Assembly: GCA_024683675.1 (NCBI GenBank) | Contig: JAIKYB010000243.1 | Location: 1 to 43,786 of the forward strand | DNA from: Treponema sp. | GTDB lineage: Bacteria > Spirochaetota > Spirochaetia > Treponematales > Treponemataceae | Length of the DNA stretch: 43,786 bases | Reading direction: 5' to 3' | Part shown: positions 24,539-33,659 of the stretch, piece by piece | How the letters are laid out: each line of letters starts with the position of its first letter | How positions within the stretch are numbered: the first letter of the stretch is position 1 | The notes under the pieces: model-generated | What the model was told of the DNA's origin: nothing | What the model saw: only the letters and a program-made list of their open reading frames with translations | The model's database searches: none | Position numbers and translations under genes: made by a program

Positions 24539-25352
24539 TAAAGGAAATTGCGGCCTTACTTTCTTCTTGTAAATGCCAGGGACTATTCAAAACCAGCATT
24601 CCACTGCCATAGAGTCTTGGTAAGTCTTTTTCCTCTTTTCCATAAACACATAATCTTAAATCAGATATTTCTATATGAGGATTCTGCTTACCTGCAAAAG
24701 ATGTAATTTCATTTATCATTCCTTCTATATCTGACTCTCTGTGAGCTAAAAGTGGATACCAGAGCATTATTATGCCATTACTCCATTTTTTGTGAACTGC
24801 AGTAATTGTTTTAGCCGCATCAATATAATCAGCATTTTCTTCATAACTTGGGTCAATTAAGACAGCCCCCCTCTTTGTTGCAGGAGGAGTAAGGGCCTTT
24901 AGCATTTCCCAGCCATTTCTATTATGAATCTCTATTTTAGGAGAGCCCTGCTGCATTTTTATATTTTTTTTGAGGTTTTCAATTTCCTGGGGATGAAGTT
25001 CTGAAAGCAGCAAAAAGTCCTGAGAACGCATTAATTTCTTTTCAACTTCAGGAGAACCCGGATATAGATTTTTTTTAGTATAGTTCTGAATAAAATTTAT
25101 ATAATCCTTAAAAATCTGACTTTGAGATGAAAAATCACTGTTATTTAAAAGCTGAACAATTCCTTTTCCAGCCTCGCTGGTTTTTAAGCTGCGACCATCC
25201 AGTAAATCATAAAGTCCGCTTCCGCTATGGGTGTCATAAAAGGTATAGGCTTTTTCTTTTTTATTAAGAGACTGTAAAACCTGAAAAAGAACAAAATGTT
25301 TTAAAATATCGGCATGGTTGCCTGCGTGAAAAACGTGCTGATAAGAAAGCAT
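24492..25352 (-). CDS. rlmJ: 23S rRNA (adenine(2030)-N6)-methyltransferase RlmJ
   Basis: 286 residues, normal length. It starts with the very conserved LSYQHVFHAGNHADILKH, then the SAM-binding YDTHSGSGLYDL. The catalytic motif IV reads IDPSYEE where N6-adenine methylases usually have DPPY; the aspartate and tyrosine remain. RlmJ methylates a single adenine in naked 23S rRNA and is not essential in E. coli. No good ribosome-binding site is seen before the ATG. The last 47 bases are shared with the beta-barrel gene on the other strand. The divergent aldose-epimerase-like gene starts 90 bases away. Confidence 0.94.
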   Translation of the reverse strand: MLSYQHVFHAGNHADILKHFVLFQVLQSLNKKEKAYTFYDTHSGSGLYDLLDGRSLKTSEAGKGIVQLLNNSDFSSQSQIFKDYINFIQNYTKKNLYPGSPEVEKKLMRSQDFLLLSELHPQEIENLKKNIKMQQGSPKIEIHNRNGWEMLKALTPPATKRGAVLIDPSYEENADYIDAAKTITAVHKKWSNGIIMLWYPLLAHRESDIEGMINEITSFAGKQNPHIEISDLRLCVYGKEEKDLPRLYGSGMLVLNSPWHLQEESKAAISFIKSVIAVQPQKEDKV

Positions 25353-25373
25353 AGGCTTATACTAGCATAATTA

Positions 25374-25402
25374 TTGAGAAAAAAGAAGAGAAGTTTTATA
25401 AT
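25374..25402 (+). promoter_or_regulatory. Promoter of the aldose-epimerase-like gene
   Basis: TTGAGA at 25374-25379, 17 bp, TATAAT at 25397-25402. A start near 25409 gives a leader of about 34 bases that contains GGAAGGA before the ATG at 25443. Confidence 0.7.
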
Positions 25403-25442
25403 CCTAAAATATACCGGCTGAAAAATTCCGGAAGGACTTGAG

Positions 25443-26336
25443 ATGCTTATAAAAATTGAAAACGCTCTTTTTAGCGCAGAAATAGACACAAAAGGTGCTG
25501 AACTTCAGAATTTTATCCGCAAAAGTGATAAAAAAGACATTATCTGGCATGGTGATAAAAGTGTATGGGGAAATCACGCACCAATCCTCTTTCCTTTTGT
25601 TGCACGCTGTTTGGGCGGATATTTTATGATTGACGGAAAAAAATGCGAATATTCCAGAAACCATGGTTTTGCAAGAGATCTGGAACATAAGCTGATTTCT
25701 AACACTGAAGACTCTGCTATTTTTGAATTAAGCGAAAGTAAGGATACAGATTATCGTTTTCCTTATGCTTTTTGCCTTAGAACAGAATACAAGCTTACAG
25801 AAAAAGGCCTGGAATGGAAAATTACAGTAAAGAACACTGACCAGAAGGATTTCTATTTTGGTGTTGGAACCCACGCTGCCTTTGATTTGAATGGAGGAGC
25901 TGCAGAAGATTTCCTTGTAGAATTTGAAAAACATGAAGGCCTATGCGCTGTTGAATGCAATCCTGACGGATATTTAGCTGCAGGAGCTGATGCAAAGAGC
26001 CTGATTACAAAAGAATATGGAGAAAAGGAAAAGGGCTTTATTCCTGTTACAGACGCAGGCTTTGGTAACGGCCACTTATTTACAAATTTCACTTCCAGCT
26101 GGGTTGGACTTAGAAACAAAAAGGACGGCTCAATTGTAAAGATTTCTACAGAAGGCTTCCCATACTGCATGATTTGGCAGAACACCTCTGGAAAGCCTCA
26201 GTTTGTTTGTATTGAACCATGGCATGGACTTCCGGATTCTGAAAAGACAGACCATATTTGGGAAAATAAAATAGGAATGAACCTCTTAAAGGCCGGACAA
26301 AGCTTTGTAAGCAGACAAGATATTACAGTAGAATAA
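25443..26336 (+). CDS. Aldose 1-epimerase family protein (LacX/YihR type)
   Basis: 297 residues with a galactose-mutarotase-like fold. Seen: the N-terminal KGAELQNFIRK, where the family has GAEL, the substrate section WGNHAPILFPFVARC, the histidine in SRNHGFARD, GVGTHAAFDL, and CIEPWHGLPDSE with the C-terminal Glu/His pair. These enzymes convert alpha and beta anomers of sugars; the exact sugar is unknown. It has its own promoter, an AAGGA ribosome-binding site and a terminator, so it is monocistronic. It fits a sugar-fermenting organism, as does the GH94 gene at the window end. Confidence 0.85.
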   Translation: MLIKIENALFSAEIDTKGAELQNFIRKSDKKDIIWHGDKSVWGNHAPILFPFVARCLGGYFMIDGKKCEYSRNHGFARDLEHKLISNTEDSAIFELSESKDTDYRFPYAFCLRTEYKLTEKGLEWKITVKNTDQKDFYFGVGTHAAFDLNGGAAEDFLVEFEKHEGLCAVECNPDGYLAAGADAKSLITKEYGEKEKGFIPVTDAGFGNGHLFTNFTSSWVGLRNKKDGSIVKISTEGFPYCMIWQNTSGKPQFVCIEPWHGLPDSEKTDHIWENKIGMNLLKAGQSFVSRQDITVE

Positions 26337-26379
26337 AGAAAAAGGGGTGCCCTTCAAAATGAATGACACCCTTTTTCTT
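26336..26379. terminator. Bidirectional terminator between the epimerase gene and clpB
   Basis: AAGAAAAAGGGGTG (26336-26349) pairs with CACCCTTTTTCTT (26367-26379) except for one bulged G. Runs of A and T on the two arms allow termination in both directions. It overlaps the stop codons of both convergent genes. Confidence 0.85.
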
Positions 26380-28966
26380 ATTTACTAAAAATCAACTTTC
26401 CATTTTCGGAGCGAACCTTTACAGTATCGCCATCCATAATAGAAGCACTTAAAAGCTCCCGGGCCAAAGTATTTTCAACATAATTTTGAATTGCCCTCTT
26501 TACCGGACGAGCTCCCATTGAAGGGTCATAGCCCTTTTCACACAGGAAATCCAAAGCAGTATTGTCAAAATCTAGTTTTATTTTTCGGTCTGCAAGTCTT
26601 TTTTCTACCCTTTCAAGCTGAAGCTTTATAATCGAAGAAATATGTTCTTTTCCTAATTGCTGGAACATAACAATTTCATCAATTCGGTTTAAGAATTCAG
26701 GCCGGAAGGTTTGACGTAAAAGAAGATTTAATTTTTCCTTTACTTCACTTATTCCCTGTTGACTTTGTTCTGCTTCAAGAATTAAATCACTACCAAGATT
26801 GCTAGTCATAATGATTATTGTATTCTTAAAGTCAACTACCCTTCCCTGACCATCTGTAAGTCTTCCATCATCAAGCACCTGAAGAAGTACATTAAAAACA
26901 TCAGGATGAGCCTTTTCAACTTCATCAAAAAGAATTACAGAATAAGGACGTCTGCGCACAGCTTCTGTAAGCTGTCCCCCTTCATCATAACCTACATATC
27001 CAGGAGGTGCTCCAATAAGTCTGGTGACACTAAACTTTTCCATATACTCGCTCATATCAATACGAGTCAAAGCCTTTTCATCATTAAAGAGGAAATCCGC
27101 AAGAGTTTTGGCCAGTTCAGTTTTACCAACTCCTGTAGGACCTATAAACATAAAGCTTCCAAGAGGCCTGTTAGGGTCATTCAAACCACTGCGATTACGT
27201 CTTATTGCATCACTGACAACTGTAACTGCTTCGTCCTGACCAACAACTCTTTTATGCAGAACATTTTCCAGCTCAAGATATTTCTGCTTTTCCCCTGCCA
27301 TCATCTTTGAAAGAGGAATTCCATTCCAGCTTGAAACAACCTTTGCTATATCCTCCTCTGTAACAGACTGTCTTAAAAGAGAATCTCTTCCATCTTCCTT
27401 CTTTTCTTTTTCAGCAGCTAAAGCGGCATCTAGTTCTTTTTGCATTGAAGGAATGATGCTGTACTTAAACTCTGCAGCCTTTTCCAGATTTCCTTCTCTG
27501 GTATATTTTTCTTCTTCAAAGCGGGCCTGCTCTAAGTTTTCCTTCAATTTTCTGGACTTATCAATACTTTCCTTTTCATTCTGCCACTGAAGCTTCATGG
27601 CATCCCGTTTAGAGGTTATTTCTGATAATTCCTTTTCAAGCTTATCAAGACGTTCCTTGCTGGCTGCATCGCTTTCCTTGCTTAAAGACTGCTTTTCAAT
27701 CTGCAGCTGAAGCATCTTTCTTTCTACCTGATCCAGTTCTGTAGGCTGACTTTCAATTTCCATCTTAAGGCGGCTAGCAGCTTCATCAACTAAATCTATA
27801 GCCTTATCCGGCAGAAAACGGCTTGTAATATACCTGTTTGAAAGAGTGGCAGCTGCTACCAGAGCTTCATCTTCAATTCTAACTCCATGGTGTATTTCAT
27901 ACTTTTCACGAAGCCCTCTTAAAATTGCAATAGTATCTTCTACACTTGGCTCTGCACAGTAAACCTGCTGAAAACGTCTTTCCAGAGCAGCATCTTTTTC
28001 AATATATTTTCTATATTCATCAAGTGTTGTAGCACCAATAGCACGAAGCTCTCCACGGGCAAGAGCTGGTTTTAAGAGGTTGCTGGCATCCATGCTGCCT
28101 TCGCTGGCACCTGCCCCCACAAGAGTATGAAGCTCGTCTATAAAGAGAATTATCTGTCCTTCACTCTTACTTACTTCTGTTATAAGGGCCTTTAATCTTT
28201 CTTCAAATTCACCACGGAATTTGGCACCGGCAACAAGACTTCCAAGGTCTAGAGCGAGAAGTCTTTTATTTTTAAGAGATTCAGGTACATCACCACTTGC
28301 TATTCGGCGGGCGAGTCCTTCTACTATTGCAGTTTTTCCAACCCCAGGTTCACCAATTATAACCGGATTATTTTTAGTACGGCGGCACAATACCTGCATT
28401 ACCCTACGAATTTCTTCATCTCGTCCAATTACAGGATCAATTTTATCCATACGGGCCGCAGCAGTTAAATCTCGGCAGTATTTTTCAAGTGCACGGCTTT
28501 TTGCTTCAGGATCATTAGAATCTACAGTTTGGTTTCCTCTAACTGATTTTAATGCCTCTAAAACAGCCTTATGATTAATGCCACTTTTTTTCAAAAGCTC
28601 TGCAGTACGGTCATCTGCTTCTGTCATTGCAAGCAGAATATGTTCTGTCGAAAGATACTGATCATGCAGGGCTGACATTTCATTTTCTGCCTTTGCAAGA
28701 ACCTTTTGCATAGCAGATGAAAAATATAGCTGAGCTGCCCCAGAAACCTTAGGATTAGAAAGGATAATATCTTTAACCTTATTTATAAGCTGGCCGGCAG
28801 GAATGCCAATTCTTTCAACAAGGGGAGCAATAAGTCCATCCTGCTGTTCTAGCAGAGCCTGTAAAACATGTTCTGTTCCAATTTCTGAATTATCGTTCTT
28901 ATTTGCGATTGAGGAAGCCTCTTGTATAGCTTCCTGAGTTTTTATTGTAAAGTTTTCGTAATTCAT
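26378..28966 (-). CDS. clpB: ATP-dependent disaggregase ClpB
   Basis: 862 residues, full length. Order: N-terminal Clp repeat domain ([16 protein letters not shown]), AAA1 with Walker [10 protein letters not shown] and Walker [15 protein letters not shown], the long coiled-coil middle domain at about 405-525 that distinguishes ClpB from ClpA/ClpC, AAA2 with GPTGVGKTE and [15 protein letters not shown], and the C-terminal D2-small domain. It extracts polypeptides from aggregates together with DnaK. GAGGTGG lies five bases before the ATG. A TTGTCT-17-TATCTT promoter lies upstream; no CIRCE or sigma32-type sequence is visible, so heat control, if any, is not evident. Confidence 0.98.
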   Translation of the reverse strand: MNYENFTIKTQEAIQEASSIANKNDNSEIGTEHVLQALLEQQDGLIAPLVERIGIPAGQLINKVKDIILSNPKVSGAAQLYFSSAMQKVLAKAENEMSALHDQYLSTEHILLAMTEADDRTAELLKKSGINHKAVLEALKSVRGNQTVDSNDPEAKSRALEKYCRDLTAAARMDKIDPVIGRDEEIRRVMQVLCRRTKNNPVIIGEPGVGKTAIVEGLARRIASGDVPESLKNKRLLALDLGSLVAGAKFRGEFEERLKALITEVSKSEGQIILFIDELHTLVGAGASEGSMDASNLLKPALARGELRAIGATTLDEYRKYIEKDAALERRFQQVYCAEPSVEDTIAILRGLREKYEIHHGVRIEDEALVAAATLSNRYITSRFLPDKAIDLVDEAASRLKMEIESQPTELDQVERKMLQLQIEKQSLSKESDAASKERLDKLEKELSEITSKRDAMKLQWQNEKESIDKSRKLKENLEQARFEEEKYTREGNLEKAAEFKYSIIPSMQKELDAALAAEKEKKEDGRDSLLRQSVTEEDIAKVVSSWNGIPLSKMMAGEKQKYLELENVLHKRVVGQDEAVTVVSDAIRRNRSGLNDPNRPLGSFMFIGPTGVGKTELAKTLADFLFNDEKALTRIDMSEYMEKFSVTRLIGAPPGYVGYDEGGQLTEAVRRRPYSVILFDEVEKAHPDVFNVLLQVLDDGRLTDGQGRVVDFKNTIIIMTSNLGSDLILEAEQSQQGISEVKEKLNLLLRQTFRPEFLNRIDEIVMFQQLGKEHISSIIKLQLERVEKRLADRKIKLDFDNTALDFLCEKGYDPSMGARPVKRAIQNYVENTLARELLSASIMDGDTVKVRSENGKLIFSK

Positions 28967-28986
28967 ATTACCACCTCACATAATCA

Positions 28987-29015
28987 AAGATAGTAATATT
29001 TTACGAAATAGACAA
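28987..29015 (-). promoter_or_regulatory. clpB promoter candidate
   Basis: On the minus strand TTGTCT (29010-29015), 17 bp, TATCTT (28987-28992), 20 bases before the ATG. No CIRCE inverted repeat is present. Confidence 0.5.
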
Positions 29016-29024
29016 ATTTTTATT

Positions 29025-30200
29025 TTAGAATTGTCCCTGTTCTATATGACCAAATTCACAAACAACTTTTACAAGATTTGCATGTTCAATCTGTTCAAGG
29101 GTACTTCCAACCCTTTTATAAAGCTTTACCTCGCCGGTTCCTGTACCACCTTCCAGAAGATTCATGATTCTTCTGGAATTATCAGGAAGCTCTATAGAAC
29201 GATTAAAGAGTTCTCTGATTTTACAGTAAACATCTATATCAATTACCCAGATTTTATTGTGTAAACTTACAGACCAGTGTAAAAGATTTTCATCAATATC
29301 TTCAGCTTCTGGCATCTGAATACAATCCCAAACCGCAGAATAGGATTTCTGCCGGCTGTCTGCTGCAAAGATAATTTCTACATCTTCAAATTTGCCAAGA
29401 AAAGATACCTTTTCATTAAAGCTACCCTTAATAGCAAAAGAAGAATTAAAGAGTGTTTTTCCTGTAATTTCACTTGTAAGATTTTCTGCAGTGATGTGGA
29501 ACCAAGGTTCAGGCATTGTTTTACCCCAGAACCTTTCTATATAACCACAGCATTTTCTTGGATCTACTATATAATCAACACCATCAAAATTAAGCTTTCC
29601 GGTAAATACAGTTTTTAAGCCAAAAGGAAACCAGCGCATTTCCGGGCTCTTATAACCTTCTTTATATTCGTTATCAATTTCGTAATTAAGCTCCCAGGTT
29701 ACACTTCCGCTGTCACACAAATATTCCGGATGTTCAGCAACTTCTTCTTTAGAAAGATTCAAAAAGCCTGAAATACGATTTTCTGAAAAGAATTTGTTTC
29801 CAATCTGGATTTCAAAAGGCTTTGAATGAAAATTCATTTCTCTTACAGAAAAATAAGAACAGATTTGCTTTGCCCTTCCGCCAATTTTACCAACACGAAT
29901 TGCACAATAAGAAGGAAGCTTTAACTCTTCTGTTTCAAGATTATGGGCTGATTGGGTTCCTGCAAGAGCGTATTGTAAATCTTCTGCAGTGATAGAAACT
30001 CTAGACTTATAACTTAAATATGGCTCAGAAGGATTTAACCATGGATTCAGCATCTCAAGCTCAATGAAAAACATCTGTTCTGAGCCTGAAATTGAATTTA
30101 TTCCGTAAAAGAAAAATCTCCAATAATTTATTCCAAATTTTCGTCTTTTTCCGGTAAAACCAAAGCGGAGATCTTTTATTTTCTTATTATTCTTTGTCAT
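29025..30200 (-). CDS. Tocopherol-cyclase-like (lipocalin-like) protein, function unknown
   Basis: 391 residues, no signal peptide or membrane segment. Two similar beta-rich halves can be read, each with Trp-rich strands (FGINYWRFFFYGINSISGSE, MRWFPFGLKTVFTGKLNFDG, SAVWDCIQM). The start, GFTGKRRKFGINYWRF, and the middle section PRKCCGYIERFWGKTMPEPW recall proteins annotated as tocopherol cyclases in Firmicutes, although tocopherol synthesis is not expected in an anaerobic spirochaete. I infer a lipid or isoprenoid-binding lipocalin-like fold from the pattern only. AAGG lies before the ATG. It stands upstream of clpB on the same strand with a separate promoter between them. Confidence 0.55.
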   Translation of the reverse strand: MTKNNKKIKDLRFGFTGKRRKFGINYWRFFFYGINSISGSEQMFFIELEMLNPWLNPSEPYLSYKSRVSITAEDLQYALAGTQSAHNLETEELKLPSYCAIRVGKIGGRAKQICSYFSVREMNFHSKPFEIQIGNKFFSENRISGFLNLSKEEVAEHPEYLCDSGSVTWELNYEIDNEYKEGYKSPEMRWFPFGLKTVFTGKLNFDGVDYIVDPRKCCGYIERFWGKTMPEPWFHITAENLTSEITGKTLFNSSFAIKGSFNEKVSFLGKFEDVEIIFAADSRQKSYSAVWDCIQMPEAEDIDENLLHWSVSLHNKIWVIDIDVYCKIRELFNRSIELPDNSRRIMNLLEGGTGTGEVKLYKRVGSTLEQIEHANLVKVVCEFGHIEQGQF

Positions 30201-30267
30201 TTTATAAAGCCTTATACAGATTTATTTTCGGCAAATAATAAGAAAACCTTAATAATTCACTTTGTAT

Positions 30268-30293
30268 AAAAAAAAGACGCCTTAACAGGCGTC
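30268..30293 (-). terminator. Intrinsic terminator after the small hypothetical gene
   Basis: Stem GACGCCT/AGGCGTC (30276-30282, 30287-30293), loop TAAC. On the minus strand it is followed by eight T. Confidence 0.9.
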
Positions 30294-30302
30294 CTTTATA
30301 AC

Positions 30303-30521
30303 TTACTTAAAAAGCTTGTCAATTGTTTTTGTTACATCCTTTTGCTCTTCAGGAAAGTTATCATTAAGATACTCAAAACACTGAACTGCTGATCTCTGCG
30401 CATGTTCATACCAAATCTCGTAGAGTTCTAGTTTAAGTTCAGACCCTGGGAAGGGAGCCCCCTGAACATCAGAAACCAAGTCACGAAGCATCTGAATACA
30501 CTGTTTTGTTTTCTTATCCAT
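30303..30521 (-). CDS. Small conserved-looking hypothetical protein
   Basis: 72 residues, helical, soluble, with no known motif (begins MDKKTKQCIQMLRDLV, ends VTKTIDKLFK). AAGGACG lies before the ATG and a strong terminator directly after the stop, which supports a real gene. It starts 49 bases after the M16C peptidase gene ends and may be on the same transcript. Function unknown. Confidence 0.75.
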   Translation of the reverse strand: MDKKTKQCIQMLRDLVSDVQGAPFPGSELKLELYEIWYEHAQRSAVQCFEYLNDNFPEEQKDVTKTIDKLFK

Positions 30522-30570
30522 ATTTTTCGTCCTTTTTATATAACCCTCTTTTTTAAGACTGTTTTTACTA

Positions 30571-33500
30571 TTATAAAGGAAGATTTATAATATTTCCAGA
30601 AAAACTTTTAGATTTATCACAGAAAACTGCACTTTTATATTCTTTTTCTACATTCTCTGCAATTCTCTTAGCAGCAGCCTTTACATCTTCCTCTTTAATT
30701 GAAAGTATGTTGTCTACTCTCTTCTGTCGCAATTCAGATGGATTTGCAAATAAAAGCCCTTCAAAGCTTCTTGCAGCCTTATCTCTTGGAGAACTTGGCT
30801 GTATTAAATCAGAATAACTTGTTACGACTGTACGCTCAACATCTTCTGAAGGGATTCCACTTTTAGCAAGTTCTTTCATGGAATCTGCAAAAACCTTAAT
30901 TGAACGTTCAGGTGTTGGATCCCTATAGGTTGTAAAATAAACTGAATTTTGAATGGAATCAATCCACATTCCAGCCCCGTATGCACCACCTGTTGTACGA
31001 AGCTTATCCCAGAAGGTATGAGTAGAAACCCAGTTTGCAAATATTCCTTCTGCTGTAGATTCTTTTGTAAGATATGTTGAAGCTGAAGAAGTAGCTGCAG
31101 CATAACCAGTTTGAGAATCAACCTTAATAAGCTGAGGCAAATTGTTTTCTATAGCTTCCTTTTGGTAGATTAACTTCTGATATTCTTCAAGCGGATATTT
31201 TATTCCAGGAAGCAACTTAGTTATTTTTGCAGACTTGGCAAAATCCTTTAGCATTGGAAGAAGTTTATCTAAAGAAGCTTTATCAGCTGTTATATGGATA
31301 ATACCACCAGAAGCAAGACAAGAATCATAAATACGCTTCAACTCTTTTAAATTTTCAGCAGCAGAATGCTTTTTATAATCAAGGGCAAAAATCAGCTGGG
31401 AAATACCCCACATAATTTCATTCAGGGCATGATTTTCTTTTTTCATACAATTAGTACGTCTTAAAGAATATTCACGTCCAGAAGAAATAAAGGATGCTTT
31501 TTTATCAGCCTCCATTTCACCAAGCAAATTTTCAAAGCGTTTTTCGTCATCAAAGCTCATGCTTGTAATGATTTTTGCAAGCAAGTCTAAGCTTTCTTTA
31601 GACATGGAAGTAAGTGCCTTACAGCTTATGCCAAGCCACTTGCGGCCAATTATATTTAAGTCCTTGTATTTTTCAGCAATTTCTTTACAGGCTTCACAAT
31701 CACTGACAACACCAGTGCTTACCCTGCCCCATACATCCCCCATCACACAAGAGGATTCTGTAATACATTGATCCCAGTCTTTGCCATCCCAACCCATATT
31801 TGTAATTGCACCAGAGAGGAAAGGAATATAGCGGTAATCAGAAGGAGCAAGACGATCAAATGGGAACATTACATCAATATAAAAAATTCCATTTGTTGCT
31901 TCTTCATTTATAAATAAAGGAACCTTTGAACCGTCAAAACCTTCTACAAAATCTATTTTTGTATTTGTTATTTCTACCTTTGGGTCCAGTTCTGCAAGCT
32001 TTACAGTTGGCATACATTCAGTTTCTTCCGGACTTTCTACATGCTGCTGGTAGGCATGAAGCTTATCCAAATCCTTCTTTAGTTTGTCCTTGTCGGCAGC
32101 AGCATCCAGTTTTTTAATAAGCTGGGCTTCAGCTTCATTACGCTTCTGAAGGAATTCTGCTGAAGGTTCTGCTACATACTTTATTACAACATCCTTATCT
32201 AAGAAATATTTTTTAATAAGTTTTCGTGGTAAGTCTTTATCTGCACGTAAACGTTCCTTAAATTCTTCAAAAGATGTAATTGGAGTAAGCTGATCTGAAC
32301 AAGTCTTTCCGTAATTCCAACCCTTAAGAACCTTTTCCATGATTACAAGAGAATATGGTCCCCAATAGCGGGTTACTTCTCGCAGATTAAAGTCTATTCC
32401 CATTACAGCAGAATCAACATCTTCCTGTGAAATTCCTTCATCATAAATTTCCTGAATAGACTTAGTGATAAGCTGATAAACCTTTTCTTCATCACCTTTT
32501 TTTACACCACTAAGACCATAACAGAAAAATTCTTCCTGAAGCTGTCCGAAATTGTTCCAGAGAGGGCTTAAGTCATCACCAAGGCCGCTTTCCTTAAGCT
32601 TATATGAAAGAGGTGCACTATCATTTCCGCAGAGAACTTCAGAAAGGAAGTATTTTTCTATATTAGAAGAGCCGGAATACCAGTTCATTGTGACAATAAG
32701 ACCTGTGCTTCCAGTTTCAGGAGCCAACTGTCTGATTTCGCAGGATTCCCTTCGATTTTTAAGCTGCTGAAGCTCCTGAACCTCTTTTTTTACCAGAGGA
32801 AGCTTTGAAGTATAGTTTTCAATATCTTTATTACAATTATATTTCCTTTCTATACGAGACATGAAACGTTCGTTTAAGAAATCAATCTGATCTGAGGTTG
32901 GTATATTTCCATGCAAATAAAGAAGACAGTTATCCGGGCTATAAAATTTCTGATGGAAGTCTAAAAACTCCTGGTAAGTAAGACTTGGGATTACCTCTGG
33001 GTCTCCACCAGAATCATAAGCAACAAAAGAGTTAGGGAACATTGAACTTATTTGACGGTCTACAGCTACATCGCGGAAAGCTGAATAGTTTCCCTTCATT
33101 TCATTATAAACAACCCCCTGGATGCTGGTTTTACCATTTTCATCCATTTCCAGTCGGTGTCCTTCCTGTATAAAGGTTTCATAATCCAGCTTTGGAAAAA
33201 ATACAGCATCGGCATATACGTCCATCATATTAAAATAATCAGCACGTACAACCGATGCTCCAGGATATACTGTTTTATCCGGATAAGTCATTGCATTTAA
33301 GAAAGAACTAAGGCTTGTACTCGCAAGTGTTATAAAAGGCTCTTTAAGGGGATACTTTTCCGAACCACAAAGAACGGAATGTTCCATTATATGTGCACAG
33401 CCTTTAGAATCTTTAGCGAAGGTTCTGAAGGCAAATGCAAAGGTGTTTTCCCTGTCATCATTTACAACATGATACAACTCAAGTCCTGTGCGTTTATGAC

Positions 33501-33606
33501 GCATAAAAACACCCTTGGACTTATAGTCTTTCAAATCATCAATTGCAATTAATACAAAGCCGCCATATTCTTTACCAATGTTTTCCTCATCCAGGAAATC
33601 GAACAT
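30571..33606 (-). CDS. M16C metallopeptidase (presequence-protease type)
   Basis: 1011 residues, the four-domain single-chain form as in pitrilysin and presequence proteases. The inverted zinc motif HIMEH gives His72, Glu75 and His76, and the distal glutamate lies in VVYNEMKGNYS. The typical KYPLKEPFITL and FLNAMTYPDKTVYPGAS segments follow the HxxEH, and the linker to the second half is at about 490-540. No signal peptide, so it should degrade small peptides in the cytoplasm. GAGG lies five bases before the ATG. A 7-bp hairpin with a 13-base loop (33624-33650) lies between it and the upstream gene. Confidence 0.95.
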   Translation of the reverse strand: MFDFLDEENIGKEYGGFVLIAIDDLKDYKSKGVFMRHKRTGLELYHVVNDDRENTFAFAFRTFAKDSKGCAHIMEHSVLCGSEKYPLKEPFITLASTSLSSFLNAMTYPDKTVYPGASVVRADYFNMMDVYADAVFFPKLDYETFIQEGHRLEMDENGKTSIQGVVYNEMKGNYSAFRDVAVDRQISSMFPNSFVAYDSGGDPEVIPSLTYQEFLDFHQKFYSPDNCLLYLHGNIPTSDQIDFLNERFMSRIERKYNCNKDIENYTSKLPLVKKEVQELQQLKNRRESCEIRQLAPETGSTGLIVTMNWYSGSSNIEKYFLSEVLCGNDSAPLSYKLKESGLGDDLSPLWNNFGQLQEEFFCYGLSGVKKGDEEKVYQLITKSIQEIYDEGISQEDVDSAVMGIDFNLREVTRYWGPYSLVIMEKVLKGWNYGKTCSDQLTPITSFEEFKERLRADKDLPRKLIKKYFLDKDVVIKYVAEPSAEFLQKRNEAEAQLIKKLDAAADKDKLKKDLDKLHAYQQHVESPEETECMPTVKLAELDPKVEITNTKIDFVEGFDGSKVPLFINEEATNGIFYIDVMFPFDRLAPSDYRYIPFLSGAITNMGWDGKDWDQCITESSCVMGDVWGRVSTGVVSDCEACKEIAEKYKDLNIIGRKWLGISCKALTSMSKESLDLLAKIITSMSFDDEKRFENLLGEMEADKKASFISSGREYSLRRTNCMKKENHALNEIMWGISQLIFALDYKKHSAAENLKELKRIYDSCLASGGIIHITADKASLDKLLPMLKDFAKSAKITKLLPGIKYPLEEYQKLIYQKEAIENNLPQLIKVDSQTGYAAATSSASTYLTKESTAEGIFANWVSTHTFWDKLRTTGGAYGAGMWIDSIQNSVYFTTYRDPTPERSIKVFADSMKELAKSGIPSEDVERTVVTSYSDLIQPSSPRDKAARSFEGLLFANPSELRQKRVDNILSIKEEDVKAAAKRIAENVEKEYKSAVFCDKSKSFSGNIINLPL

Positions 33607-33659
33607 AATAACCTCACTCAGATGGTAAAGTTATAATATTACCCTTTACCACCGGTCCC

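Noticed and set aside
28967-29024. CIRCE element upstream of clpB
   Set aside because: No TTAGCACTC / GAGTGCTAA inverted repeat is present.
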